Assembly (NCBI RefSeq): GCF_038630985.1
Contig: NZ_CP152049.1
Span: 4,669,501 to 4,733,500 of the forward strand
Reading direction: 5' to 3'
Length of the DNA: 64,000 nt
DNA from: Paenibacillus sp. FSL H8-0548
GTDB taxonomy: Bacteria > Bacillota > Bacilli > Paenibacillales > Paenibacillaceae
The notes under the pieces: generated by a model
Told to the model about the DNA's origin: nothing
Database searches by the model: none
Seen by the model: only the letters and a program-made list of their open reading frames with translations
Position numbers and translations under genes: made by a program
Part shown: positions 24,217-32,649 of the stretch, in pieces
How the letters are laid out: each line of letters opens with the position of its first letter
How positions within the stretch are numbered: position 1 is the first letter of the stretch

Positions 24217-24648
24217 TTACCGCAAAGGCAGGAGAGCTTTCAGCACTTTCAGGTCTTCCTCATCCAAGCTCGCTCTTGGTCCTGATTTAATCAAGTCCGA
24301 GAAATTCTCATCCGGAATCATCGTCGTCAGGCAGTAGAGCCGCTCGGCTCCAGTATTAATAATATCGTGATGATTGCCTGGAGGAACGATAATAAACGAG
24401 CCTTGCTTGATTTCAGTCGTGAAATCTCCTACCTTCGCAACCCCCTCACCCCTCAGCACATAAAAGTATTCATAAGCCTCACGATGCTCATTCGAAGGCG
24501 TGCGACCGCCGGGTTCAAATATTTCTACAAACGACGTGAACGGAACCTGCTCCCGATCACAGAGCAGAACAAATTTATTCGTGTCTTTCTCAGCAATTTT
24601 ATATACGGGACAATCCTCGAAATTTCCTGCTACCAAGCCTGGAATCAT
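24217..24648 (-). CDS. Cupin-domain protein
   Basis: 143 residues forming a single beta-barrel cupin. The metal-binding motif 1 is recognisable around EHREAYEYFYVLRGEG and motif 2 around PPGNHHDIINTG, so it probably binds a divalent metal. Its start overlaps the creatininase-family gene stop by four bases (ATGA), indicating tight translational coupling. It is last in the operon before a strong terminator. Cupins in such operons can be dioxygenases, isomerases or regulators. No specific reaction can be assigned. Confidence 0.82.
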   Translation of the reverse strand: MIPGLVAGNFEDCPVYKIAEKDTNKFVLLCDREQVPFTSFVEIFEPGGRTPSNEHREAYEYFYVLRGEGVAKVGDFTTEIKQGSFIIVPPGNHHDIINTGAERLYCLTTMIPDENFSDLIKSGPRASLDEEDLKVLKALLPLR

Positions 24649-25475
24649 CCTACATCAGCCTCTCTGCCTTTTTTTCTCACATCTGTAATTTCAAAGTCAC
24701 ACAGCTCTTCCAGCGCCTCGCTTAGCACATTTGCCACTCTGCTCTGAATAATCTCGCCTTTGCCCACGTTAGCCACGCTAGCATTACCCGCTACTCCGCT
24801 TGCTGAAATATCAGCCATTTTCCAAGCGAAGCGAATTTTCCCTTCAAGCGTTAGAAATTGATAACGTGACATATCCGGCACTTCATCTGGTGCAAGCTCC
24901 ATCTGTACCCAATCCGGTTTTACGGATAAAACAATGGATGTTTCATAATCTCCTCCATGAATGCCGTATTCCATCTCTGCAGGAGAAATAATATCAGTAA
25001 CATCATTTAAGCTGCCTGGCATTAAGTAGAAAACCATAAGACCTGTATCGATTCGTATTTCGCGGGCTACAGTATTGAGCAGATCCACATTCCCTCCATG
25101 GGTGTTGAACAGCAGCAATCGGCGGAAGCCGCTTGCTTGCACGCTTTTGGCCAAATCCATAATGATGCCGTGAAGTGTATTGGCCGAGAGAGACATCGTA
25201 CCTGGAAGGCCGATATGCTCATTGCTTTTTCCGTATGGAATTGGCGGCAGTACCCATATTTCTTTGTCAGACTTCACTTGTTCAAGCGTCTGTGTAAGTG
25301 TCGCTTCACCGATCAGCGTATCCGTAAACACAGGGAGATGCGGGCCATGCTGTTCAACAGCTCCAATCGGTAAAATGACTAGTGCGTGCTCCTTTGGCAG
25401 CTCATGGATCTGCTTGCTCGTCAATCTCGGTAAAAATCTCTTTTCCCATGCTGTTCCTTCATACCGTTGAAACAT
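24645..25475 (-). CDS. Creatininase family amidohydrolase
   Basis: 276 residues with the complete metal site of the creatininase fold: E41 and H43 (GAVEQHGPHLP), D52 (FTDTL), H126 (NTHGGN), and the H173/E178 region (GIHGGDYETS). Family members hydrolyse cyclic amides or formamides such as creatinine and formamidopyrimidines. The ATG at 25475 is preceded by GGTGGGAG. The upstream gene encodes a cysteine hydrolase 25 bases away, and the cupin gene overlaps the stop. Together with the importer this suggests stepwise hydrolysis of an imported nitrogenous ring compound, which is inference. Confidence 0.88.
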   Translation of the reverse strand: MFQRYEGTAWEKRFLPRLTSKQIHELPKEHALVILPIGAVEQHGPHLPVFTDTLIGEATLTQTLEQVKSDKEIWVLPPIPYGKSNEHIGLPGTMSLSANTLHGIIMDLAKSVQASGFRRLLLFNTHGGNVDLLNTVAREIRIDTGLMVFYLMPGSLNDVTDIISPAEMEYGIHGGDYETSIVLSVKPDWVQMELAPDEVPDMSRYQFLTLEGKIRFAWKMADISASGVAGNASVANVGKGEIIQSRVANVLSEALEELCDFEITDVRKKGREADVG

Positions 25476-25500
25476 TAGACTCCCACCTTTTGTTCTCATT

Positions 25501-26289
25501 TTATACGTTAGCTGTGCTACGTTCGGTTGTCTTCGTTAATAGCTGCTCAGTAAGCTGCTCCGAATCTGCAACGAAGCCATAGCATTGCTGAATATTGTAT
25601 ATCGTTGCTTCCACACAATACTTCGGGGAGCTTGTGGCACAGCAATCCTGGAGCAGAATGCCATCGTAGCCATGACTGATGGCGTCCTGCAGCGTGTGCA
25701 TCACACATTGATCCAGATTCACCCCGGCAAAAAGCAGCGTTTGAATGTTCAAGTTGCGTAAAATACTATCCAGCGGCGTGTCCCAAAATCCGCTCATGCG
25801 GTATTTATCGATATGAATATCGCCTGCCGCAGCCTCTAGCCCATTGATCAACGCTGAACCCCAGCTTCCTTTCTCAAGCACCTTGGAGCCATTGCCCGGA
25901 AGCGGCATTCCAATGCCGTTACTCTTGCCGTCGATGTTGTATACATGGAGCACGGAGGGCGGCAAATTCATCTGGTCCTCACGATTTCCCCAGTTCAGCC
26001 ATAGCACCGGCACTTCCGCTTTGCGCAGCTCAGGCAGCAGCTTATTCAAGCGTGTTACCGGCTTTAGCAGCCCGGAGGTCTCGACTCCAATAGAGTCGAG
26101 CCAGCCGCCTGGCGAGCAAAAATCATTTTGCATATCGATAACAATAATCGCTGTTCGTTCAAGATCAATCATGACTTCCTGCGGCTTAGCCTGCATTGCG
26201 ATGGAATGAACAGGCTGCTGTAAACGCCGCAGATCAGCTCTGGTCTCAGATACTCTCCAATGGTTCTTCTTGTTTCCAATACGATTCAT
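25501..26289 (-). CDS. Isochorismatase-like cysteine hydrolase (amidase branch)
   Basis: 262 residues. The catalytic triad of the family is visible: D52 (IVIDMQNDF), K162 (HIDKYRMSGFW) and C195 (GVNLDQCVMHT), with the cis-peptide V190-N191 before it. Related enzymes hydrolyse N-carbamoyl compounds, biuret, ureidoacrylate or nicotinamide. A 40-residue N-terminal extension precedes the core. GAGGAG lies upstream of the ATG. It sits directly after the binding-protein gene (23 bases), so it probably processes the imported compound in the cytosol. Isochorismatase activity itself is unlikely. Confidence 0.88.
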   Translation of the reverse strand: MNRIGNKKNHWRVSETRADLRRLQQPVHSIAMQAKPQEVMIDLERTAIIVIDMQNDFCSPGGWLDSIGVETSGLLKPVTRLNKLLPELRKAEVPVLWLNWGNREDQMNLPPSVLHVYNIDGKSNGIGMPLPGNGSKVLEKGSWGSALINGLEAAAGDIHIDKYRMSGFWDTPLDSILRNLNIQTLLFAGVNLDQCVMHTLQDAISHGYDGILLQDCCATSSPKYCVEATIYNIQQCYGFVADSEQLTEQLLTKTTERSTANV

Positions 26290-26312
26290 AGGCTCTCCTC
26301 TTCTCTATGAAA

Positions 26313-27320
26313 TTAGGGTTTAGCCAAAAATTCGGTTGTAAATGCTTTGGACACATCCTGCTCCTTCGACAAACCTTTGGCATCCAGCATTTGCTCGAGC
26401 AATTCCGTCCACCGCTCGTTAGTCATAAAACCAATTCCGTTCGTTGTCGTTTCATCTGTCGAAATAAATTCCTTCTGATGCTCAGCCTCATAATCCAATG
26501 CTTCTAGTGTCACATCTGGATTGTACGTTTGAATAAGCGGATTAACCGTTTTATAGTTATCCAAGTAATAGCTCCAGCCCTTTTGGCTTGCTTGTACAAC
26601 TGCCTTGACGACTTCAGGATGCTTCTTAATATAGTCCTCCGTCGTGAATAGAACGTCAGCATAGTTGGCATAACCCGAATCCGCAATTTTAAGAACATCA
26701 ACATCCACGCCTTGCTGTGCAAGGACATACGGCTCATTCGTTATATATCCTTGATTCAATGCATTCTTATCATTAATGAAGTTAACCAATTGACCTGTGT
26801 ATTTCATTTCTTGCACAGTCGACAGCTCGTATTTGTTTTTAATATATTCCCAATATGGAACTGCTGTGCCCATGTAAACTGTTTTATCATCCAAATCCTC
26901 GAATCCGTTAATTTCCTCACCCTTATGATAGATCAGCACTTGCGGCGTATACTGAAAGCCAGCCAAAATGCCCACTACCGGAATCCCTTGCTCTCTCGCC
27001 TTCAAAATTTCATCCGCATAGGATATACCAAAGTCTGCTTTGCCTGAAGCGACCAATTGCATCGCCGAAACTTCCGGTCCGCCCGGCTGAATCGTCATGT
27101 CAATGCCGCTTTCCTTGTAGTAGTCTTGTTGAAGTGCTGCAAAATAACCGCCATCCTCACCTTTGGAGAACCAGCCTTCTAAAAGCTTGACGCTCGTATT
27201 TCCAGCATCAGCCGCGTCGCTACCAGAAGCTGGCTCACTAGCGTTATTCCCACAAGCTGCAACAGTCATCGTCATGGCAACCAAACCTGCGGCAAACCAA
27301 GTTTTCGTATTCTTCATCAT
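26313..27320 (-). CDS. ABC transporter substrate-binding lipoprotein, NMT1/SsuA-like
   Basis: 335 residues with lipobox VAAC (C23 in the chosen start) followed by a periplasmic-binding domain of the NMT1/THI5 type (AALQQDYYKESGIDMTIQPGGPEV, VASGKADFGISYADEILKAREQG). These receptors bind thiamine precursors, alkanesulfonates, pyrimidines or similar small nitrogen and sulfur compounds. GGGGGAG lies before ATG 27320. The gene is in the same strand group as a permease and ATPase, but a 200-base palindromic repeat element separates it from the permease gene. Confidence 0.9.
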   Translation of the reverse strand: MMKNTKTWFAAGLVAMTMTVAACGNNASEPASGSDAADAGNTSVKLLEGWFSKGEDGGYFAALQQDYYKESGIDMTIQPGGPEVSAMQLVASGKADFGISYADEILKAREQGIPVVGILAGFQYTPQVLIYHKGEEINGFEDLDDKTVYMGTAVPYWEYIKNKYELSTVQEMKYTGQLVNFINDKNALNQGYITNEPYVLAQQGVDVDVLKIADSGYANYADVLFTTEDYIKKHPEVVKAVVQASQKGWSYYLDNYKTVNPLIQTYNPDVTLEALDYEAEHQKEFISTDETTTNGIGFMTNERWTELLEQMLDAKGLSKEQDVSKAFTTEFLAKP

Positions 27321-27360
27321 TAAAATCTCCCCCATAATTCATCGTTTTTTTGTAATTAAT

Positions 27361-27560
27361 TGATTTAATAAGTTGAACTTAAAAATGAAGTGTAAGCGAA
27401 GCGAGAAAATCGTTCTGGAGAAACGAAGTGTTCGCCTTTGCAGCCGGATTCTTACCCTTAAATGTCTTAGGAAATCAAAGAATCTGGCTGCAACAGCGAT
27501 CGTAAGAATGATCTTCTCGCGCAGCGACCACAACGTAAATGTTTAGTTCAACTTGTATAG
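27361..27560. repeat. Large imperfect palindromic element within the operon (MITE-like)
   Basis: The ends carry AAGTTGAACT (27370-27379) and AGTTCAACTT (27545-27554) as inverted repeats. Inside, GCGAGAAAATCGTTCT and TTGCAGCCGGATTCTT on the left mirror AAGAATGATCTTCTCGC and AATCTGGCTGCAA on the right, so the segment can fold into one long hairpin. Parts recur at 1162-1252 and 12941-13003. It fills the 249-base gap between the permease and binding-protein genes, and no gene is visible in it. Confidence 0.75.
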
Positions 27561-27569
27561 ATCGTTAGC

Positions 27570-28451
27570 TTATTTCATGGCCGATTCATGCCACGATTGC
27601 AGCAGCTTGTTAGAAAAATAATTTATGATCAAGAAAAACACAATGCCAAGCAGTGATGCCGCAAGTCCACAAGCGAATAGATAAGGGGTCTGCAGACGAT
27701 TCGCCGCAACGGTAATGCCGTAGCCTAACCCGCCTTTCCCGCCTCCGATTCCAGCTATATATTCCCCTACGATGGCTCCTACAACAGCGCTGGAGCAGGA
27801 AATTTTCAAGCCAGCCATAATATAAGGAAGGGCTGCTGGAAAGCGCAGCTTCCAAATCGTTTGCAGCTTTCCTGCATTGTAAAGATAAAAGAGGTTTTTC
27901 GTATTTTGATCTGTCGAATTGAGACCTATTAAAGTATTTGAAAGAATAGGGAAAAAGCTGATCAAGAACGATATAATAACGATGGCATTGATTCCAGCTC
28001 CGAACCAGATGACGATGATCGGTGCGACGGCAACAACTGGAATCGTCTGTAGAATGATGGCGTATGGGTACACACTTTTCTCGACCGTTTTAGACAATGC
28101 CAGAATAATGGCTGTTCCGATGCCGAGCACTACGCTGAGTGCAAAACCGATCAGAGCCTCTACAATGGTCGTCGATACTGAGGATACAAGATTAGACCAA
28201 TTGTTCACTGCCGATTGGGCGATATCCGATGGTTTAGGCAAAATATAGGCCGGTGTACCGATCAGCCTGACGATTAGCTCCCAGCCTCCAACAAAAAGAA
28301 TGAATACGACAAGCGGCGGCATAATTTTGTTCAAAAGCCTACTTGCTTGCTCTGATACATTAACACCTTCCTTCTTCATTAAAGCTGCATTCGCCGATAC
28401 TGATGTGCCTGAAGTGCCGTTGACTGCTACTTTGTTCATCATTTCATCCAT
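27570..28451 (-). CDS. ABC transporter permease, SsuC/ThiX-like
   Basis: 293 residues. After a roughly 35-residue cytosolic N-terminus there are about six membrane segments and the binding-protein-dependent permease fold (VVAVAPIIVIWFGAG, AIVGEYIAGIGGGKGGLGYG). It forms the homodimeric channel of the importer with the ATPase encoded upstream. GGGAGAGGGG precedes the ATG and the ATPase gene ends 19 bases before it. Most likely substrates are small nitrogenous or sulfonated compounds, judging from the family. Confidence 0.9.
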   Translation of the reverse strand: MDEMMNKVAVNGTSGTSVSANAALMKKEGVNVSEQASRLLNKIMPPLVVFILFVGGWELIVRLIGTPAYILPKPSDIAQSAVNNWSNLVSSVSTTIVEALIGFALSVVLGIGTAIILALSKTVEKSVYPYAIILQTIPVVAVAPIIVIWFGAGINAIVIISFLISFFPILSNTLIGLNSTDQNTKNLFYLYNAGKLQTIWKLRFPAALPYIMAGLKISCSSAVVGAIVGEYIAGIGGGKGGLGYGITVAANRLQTPYLFACGLAASLLGIVFFLIINYFSNKLLQSWHESAMK

Positions 28452-28470
28452 CCCCTCTCCCTTTCTGATA

Positions 28471-29274
28471 TTAATGTTTAAGAATGCTGGAAATTGTTCT
28501 TACATACTCTCCGAATTCAGGCTGAGTTCTAAATTCTTCCTCTCTCGGAAACCCAGCTGGAATATCCATAATATTTGATATTTTCCCAGGCCGAGAGGTC
28601 ATGACTACAACACGAGTGGAGAGAAATACGGCTTCGAAAACGTTGTGCGTAATAAACAACACCGACATCCTCTGATCCTGCTGCCATATATTTAACAGCT
28701 CATCCTGCAAGGTTTGACGTGTAATTTCATCCAGTGCTCCAAATGGCTCGTCCATTAGCAGCAGCTTTGGTCTTGAAATGAGCGCTCTTGCAATGGATAC
28801 CCTCATTTTCATTCCACCTGATAGCTCTCTAGGCAGCACCTTCATATAATCCTTTAATCCCACTAGCTCCAGCACACGCTCACCTTCTGCTATTCGTTCT
28901 TTCTTCGGCACCCCTCGAAGCGTCAAGGGAAGTGTTACATTATCAATCAGCTTCGACCATGGAAGCAGCGTATGTTCTTGGAATACAAAGGCAATATCAT
29001 TTTGCTTCCGGGCGTCCTTCGGCGATGTGCCGAGTACGGACATTTCTCCTGAGGTAGGTGATGTAAGCCCAGCAATCATGTTAAAGATCGTCGATTTACC
29101 GCAGCCAGATGGTCCAACAAAGCATAAAAACTCGCCTTCCTGCACCTGCAAATCCGCATGCTGTACAGCAACCGTACCGTTAGGATATATTTTGCCAACA
29201 TCCTTTAACGATAGCATTGACCCTGTATTCCGCTCTGTAGACAATGGTGTGGCGCCGTTTTGGGTTAATAGCAT
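28471..29274 (-). CDS. ABC transporter ATP-binding protein, SsuB-like
   Basis: 267 residues with Walker A GPSGCGKST, Q-loop FVFQEHTLLPW, signature LSGGMKMRVSIARAL, Walker B LLLMDEPFGALDE and the switch His in FITHNVFEA, all as in nitrate/sulfonate/taurine importer ATPases. It energises the permease encoded downstream. The ATG at 29274 has AAGGGAAG upstream. A TTG ten codons earlier opens the same frame but has no ribosome site. It is the first gene of the six-gene minus-strand operon, divergent from pucR-like regulator DNA. Confidence 0.92.
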   Translation of the reverse strand: MLLTQNGATPLSTERNTGSMLSLKDVGKIYPNGTVAVQHADLQVQEGEFLCFVGPSGCGKSTIFNMIAGLTSPTSGEMSVLGTSPKDARKQNDIAFVFQEHTLLPWSKLIDNVTLPLTLRGVPKKERIAEGERVLELVGLKDYMKVLPRELSGGMKMRVSIARALISRPKLLLMDEPFGALDEITRQTLQDELLNIWQQDQRMSVLFITHNVFEAVFLSTRVVVMTSRPGKISNIMDIPAGFPREEEFRTQPEFGEYVRTISSILKH

Positions 29275-29574
29275 TTCGATCGCTTCCCTTCTTCTTGAAT
29301 TCAATCACGGTAGCGTGATGTGAAGTTGTTTCCTATCATAAACGCATATTTGAACAATGTAAATAAACCTAACACAAAATCAGTTGTGAAACCAATGTAA
29401 ATGGGTTTGTTTTGGTTTTAAATACAAAAATATCGGATTGTGTGTTATATTATATAACATGATAATGCAATTTCATTAAGATTCATCCATAGTTCATCTA
29501 ATTTGTTCCGTTTAGCCATTAGAGCTAAATACAAAGGATTGCTTAAATTCATCAAGAAATAGGAGCTGTTGAGG

Positions 29575-31179
29575 ATGGAATTGTCCGTAAAAGAAGCACT
29601 GAGTATATATCCATTATCGGAGGGCAAGCTGGTAGCCGGCAAACTGGGTATATCACGGATGATCACAGCGATCAATTTAATGGATGCTCCGGATATTATT
29701 AACTGGATGAAGGAAGGCGAGCTCCTTCTGACGACCGCCTATGCGATTAAAGATTCAGAGGAAGAATTCATTCAATTGCTGCAAAAGCTGAATCAAAAAA
29801 AATCAGCAGGGCTTGGCATTAAGCTTGGACGCTACTGGAGAGAAATTCCTGACGTTGTGCTTCAAGAGGCAGACCGACTACATCTGCCGCTCATCGAGCT
29901 GCCCTTTGCTTTCACCTTCTCTGAGCAAATTACTGCATTGTTTCAAAATGAATTTAGACGAGGCACTCAGCGATTGAATGATTTACTCGAAACACAAAAA
30001 AAACTCGTTGATTTTGCTATGCGCGCCGATGAATACACACCTTATTTTCAAACCATCGCATCGATTTTAGATCATTCGCTTGCTGTCGTCGGCAGATCTG
30101 GGCATTTGCTTCACAACACGACGGTTTGTACAGAGGAGCAGCTGCTTAAGGGATGGCCCTGGGAGGATGAGGAAGTGCTGCTGAATGTGGGCGGATCTAT
30201 TCTATCGTGCATTCCGCTGCTGAAAAATGGAAGATCCTACGGATATCTTATCGTCAGCTCCGCTAATTTGGCTGAGGCTACTGAGAAGGAAGGCATCTTC
30301 CATCAGGCTGCAGTCATTCTCTCCTATCATCTTGAGCAAATAGAAGATCAGGAATATGCGGCAGCAGAAAATCGGCTTGGCAAGACAATAGAGTTCATAT
30401 TAGAGGGAAAAGCATTGCAGCAACCGCTCCGCGAGGTCGCGAGCGGCATAGGCAGTCCTATTTTCGACGGAGCCTATATTTGTATTGTATCTGATTTAAC
30501 GATTCATAGCGGAGATCTCGATCGGCGCTTCAAAACGCTTCGCGACCTACACAGCCGCCTGAGTGAGCATCCGAATACTACTGATATAAAATCACATCAT
30601 TTTTTTGTTGCAGACACTCTGCTCTCCCTGTTCCCTTTATCAGAAGAAATAGCCAAAAACCGCATACTCGCTCGGCAAGCTGCACAAGCCTATGGCGATA
30701 TAACTGCTTCCGTCGTTACAGTCACAGGCAAAGCCAGCTGCTTCATTAGTAAAATCAAGCATGGAGCAGATGAGCTGCTGGAGGGCTATCGCGAATGCTT
30801 GGAGGCGCAGCGAATCAGTGAGCAGCTCGATTTTGGATTGCCGACTATCTTTTTTCCCGACTTGGAATTCGTCTATTTGCTTCGTCATATTCCATCAGAA
30901 ATTAGAACAAGGTTCGGGGACCACATCCTGCGCCCTCTTCTACAGAAGGAGGAGGAATATGCTGCTGAGATGCTAAGAACGCTAGAAGCTTATTTCGCTC
31001 ATCATGGCCATATTAATGAAACTGCAAAGGATTTGTTCATTCATCGCAATACGGTGCTGTATCGCATGGAGAAGATTAGCGAGCTGCTTCGATTGGATTT
31101 CAAAAACACCGATCATCTTCTGCAATTAAAGCTTGCACTCGCCTTCCGGCATATGACAGCAATACAGCAGAGCATGTAG
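29575..31179 (+). CDS. PucR family transcriptional regulator
   Basis: 534 residues: an N-terminal PucR domain (about 1-125; MKEGELLLTTAYAI, LPLIELPFAFTF), a central GGDEF-like region and a C-terminal helix-turn-helix (INETAKDLFIHRNTVLYRMEKISELL, last 70 residues). Founding member PucR activates purine catabolism in B. subtilis. Others control degradation of amino acids, amides or polyamines. The ATG at 29575 follows AGGAG by nine bases. The gene diverges from the importer/hydrolase operon across a 300-base spacer, so it most likely regulates that operon according to its substrate. Confidence 0.9.
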   Translation: MELSVKEALSIYPLSEGKLVAGKLGISRMITAINLMDAPDIINWMKEGELLLTTAYAIKDSEEEFIQLLQKLNQKKSAGLGIKLGRYWREIPDVVLQEADRLHLPLIELPFAFTFSEQITALFQNEFRRGTQRLNDLLETQKKLVDFAMRADEYTPYFQTIASILDHSLAVVGRSGHLLHNTTVCTEEQLLKGWPWEDEEVLLNVGGSILSCIPLLKNGRSYGYLIVSSANLAEATEKEGIFHQAAVILSYHLEQIEDQEYAAAENRLGKTIEFILEGKALQQPLREVASGIGSPIFDGAYICIVSDLTIHSGDLDRRFKTLRDLHSRLSEHPNTTDIKSHHFFVADTLLSLFPLSEEIAKNRILARQAAQAYGDITASVVTVTGKASCFISKIKHGADELLEGYRECLEAQRISEQLDFGLPTIFFPDLEFVYLLRHIPSEIRTRFGDHILRPLLQKEEEYAAEMLRTLEAYFAHHGHINETAKDLFIHRNTVLYRMEKISELLRLDFKNTDHLLQLKLALAFRHMTAIQQSM

Positions 31180-31281
31180 CAGAAATGTTTCAAATGCTAG
31201 AGAAGAGGTTATAGACATTAAAAATAAGTTTGAGGCATATGATTTAATAGATTTGCTTTTAATAGAAGGAGGAACTATACA

Positions 31282-31518
31282 ATGGAATATATATTGAACA
31301 AACAATATAAAGATGAAGAAGTTTATTTTGACGGGTCGCACTATATCGGATGCTCCTTCACGAACTGTACTATTCATATCCAATCGCTAAGCTTCAACTA
31401 TGATCGCTGCACGTTTGCAGGTTCAAAGTTTAAGCTAAGCCCAAAGCTGCTGATTCTTCAAAATGTCTACTCGCTGCTCCCGTCTTCCATGAGCGGATCA
31501 AATGTGGTACAAGCCTAA
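31282..31518 (+). CDS. Small protein of unknown function, beta-rich with Cys
   Basis: 78 residues with an excellent ribosome site (AGAAGGAGGA) before the ATG. The middle (VYFDGSHYIGCSFTNCTIHI, SFNYDRCTFAGSKFKL) alternates hydrophobic and polar residues with three cysteines and resembles short solenoid or pentapeptide-like repeats. The C-terminus is Leu/Ser rich. It could be the third-party product of the pucR transcript, 102 bases downstream. A perfect terminator follows. No function can be assigned. Confidence 0.65.
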   Translation: MEYILNKQYKDEEVYFDGSHYIGCSFTNCTIHIQSLSFNYDRCTFAGSKFKLSPKLLILQNVYSLLPSSMSGSNVVQA

Positions 31519-31555
31519 CGGCTCAGGTGAAAATATCAACCGCTCATGCCCGCAA

Positions 31556-31605
31556 ACAAATAAAACGCAAAGCCAAGAGAATCATAGGCTTTGCGTTTTA
31601 TTTGT
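31556..31605. terminator. Bidirectional terminator
   Basis: A perfect 19-bp stem (31556-31574 with 31587-31605; core ACGCAAAGCC) between converging genes, with A/T runs on both sides. Confidence 0.9.
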
Positions 31606-31619
31606 TGTTCAACTGCTAT

Positions 31620-32411
31620 TTAATTAATGCTGCCCACAAGCTTCATAACCGCATCTCTTGTAAGCTTATTGCCGCCTGCAGCGATTAAATTAACGGTAGC
31701 ATGCGCCAGCGTCAATGGTATTTTGCAAAATTCTAATGCTGGACCGCCCTTTAGTTCCATAAGATACTCATCAGCGATCTTTAGATTGCGGCGCGTATAT
31801 TTAATCATTTCCTTCGGGCCCCAGCCGTCTGGGAAAAAGTTCACGCCTCGTTCCATATCCTCTTTCTGATTACGCAAAATATTGACTGCCTGCAGCCCTC
31901 TGCCGAAAGCAATCGCTTTCGATGAATCGGTTTTTGTTCCATCAAACCAGAGCCATAGCTCAGAGAGCATTTCTCCGACCATGCCTGCAACACTATAAGT
32001 ATATCGATCCAAATCATCTTCCGTGCGAATATTCCAGCTTTCATGAACCCACTCTGCCATTTGCTTAGACATCTTAGCCGTATTGCGATATACGACTCCA
32101 GCAGCAGTAGGCGGACAAAGAAGAGCCCATTCATCAATCTTCATCGTAACTTCCGGCAGTACATCCTGATAAGGTGCAAGCAGCTTCCGAGAATTATCGA
32201 CGACATTTGAAGATTCAAACGCATCATGAATACCAAGCAATAGCTTCGCTTTCAAATCATCGGATAACGTTTCATGATCTTCAATTTCATCAATTGCTCG
32301 CATACACAAATAGGCAGCCGCTACCGCATCTTTTAATCCATCTTTCAAGCGACTAATAGGAATATAAAAGGTACGGCTCGTTTTCTTCAACATGATCATC
32401 GCATCATTCAA
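31620..32411 (-). CDS. Squalene/phytoene synthase-like protein
   Basis: 263 residues, somewhat shorter than typical head-to-head prenyl synthases (about 280-330). Helical fold with N-terminal SRTFYIPISRL, the first Asp-rich motif in YLCMRAIDEIEDHE and the second at NILRNQKEDMERGVNFFP. In the second motif the first Asp of DxxxD is Asn (NxxED), which may alter metal binding or chemistry. The expected role is condensation of two prenyl diphosphates to a C30 or C40 hydrocarbon, or a phosphatase as in B. subtilis YisP. A TTG at 32411 is chosen because AAGGAG lies eight bases upstream. No other terpenoid genes lie nearby. Confidence 0.82.
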   Translation of the reverse strand: MNDAMIMLKKTSRTFYIPISRLKDGLKDAVAAAYLCMRAIDEIEDHETLSDDLKAKLLLGIHDAFESSNVVDNSRKLLAPYQDVLPEVTMKIDEWALLCPPTAAGVVYRNTAKMSKQMAEWVHESWNIRTEDDLDRYTYSVAGMVGEMLSELWLWFDGTKTDSSKAIAFGRGLQAVNILRNQKEDMERGVNFFPDGWGPKEMIKYTRRNLKIADEYLMELKGGPALEFCKIPLTLAHATVNLIAAGGNKLTRDAVMKLVGSIN

Positions 32412-32606
32412 AATAAAAACTCCTTCATTTTGGCAGCTTTACTTCAGGCTTGTTTTTCGTTATTCATATAATACCATACATACATTTGATCTGCACCGTT
32501 ACTGCGATTTAACGTATTTTCAACCCATTATTTTCTATGAAATGTAATCTCCGCTCTAATTTAGGAGCAGTTTTTCCCAAAAACGGCTTTTATATAACTA
32601 GTCACA

Positions 32607-32637
32607 AAATAAAAGCCGCATCCGGATGGACACGACT
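32607..32637 (-). terminator. Terminator after the GH2 gene
   Basis: Minus strand AAAGTCGTGTCCATCC pairs with GGATGCGGCTTT imperfectly, then TTATTTTG follows. Bases 32412-32606 contain nothing else recognisable besides AT-rich promoter-like sequence. Confidence 0.65.
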
Positions 32638-32649
32638 TTTACTGCGAGA

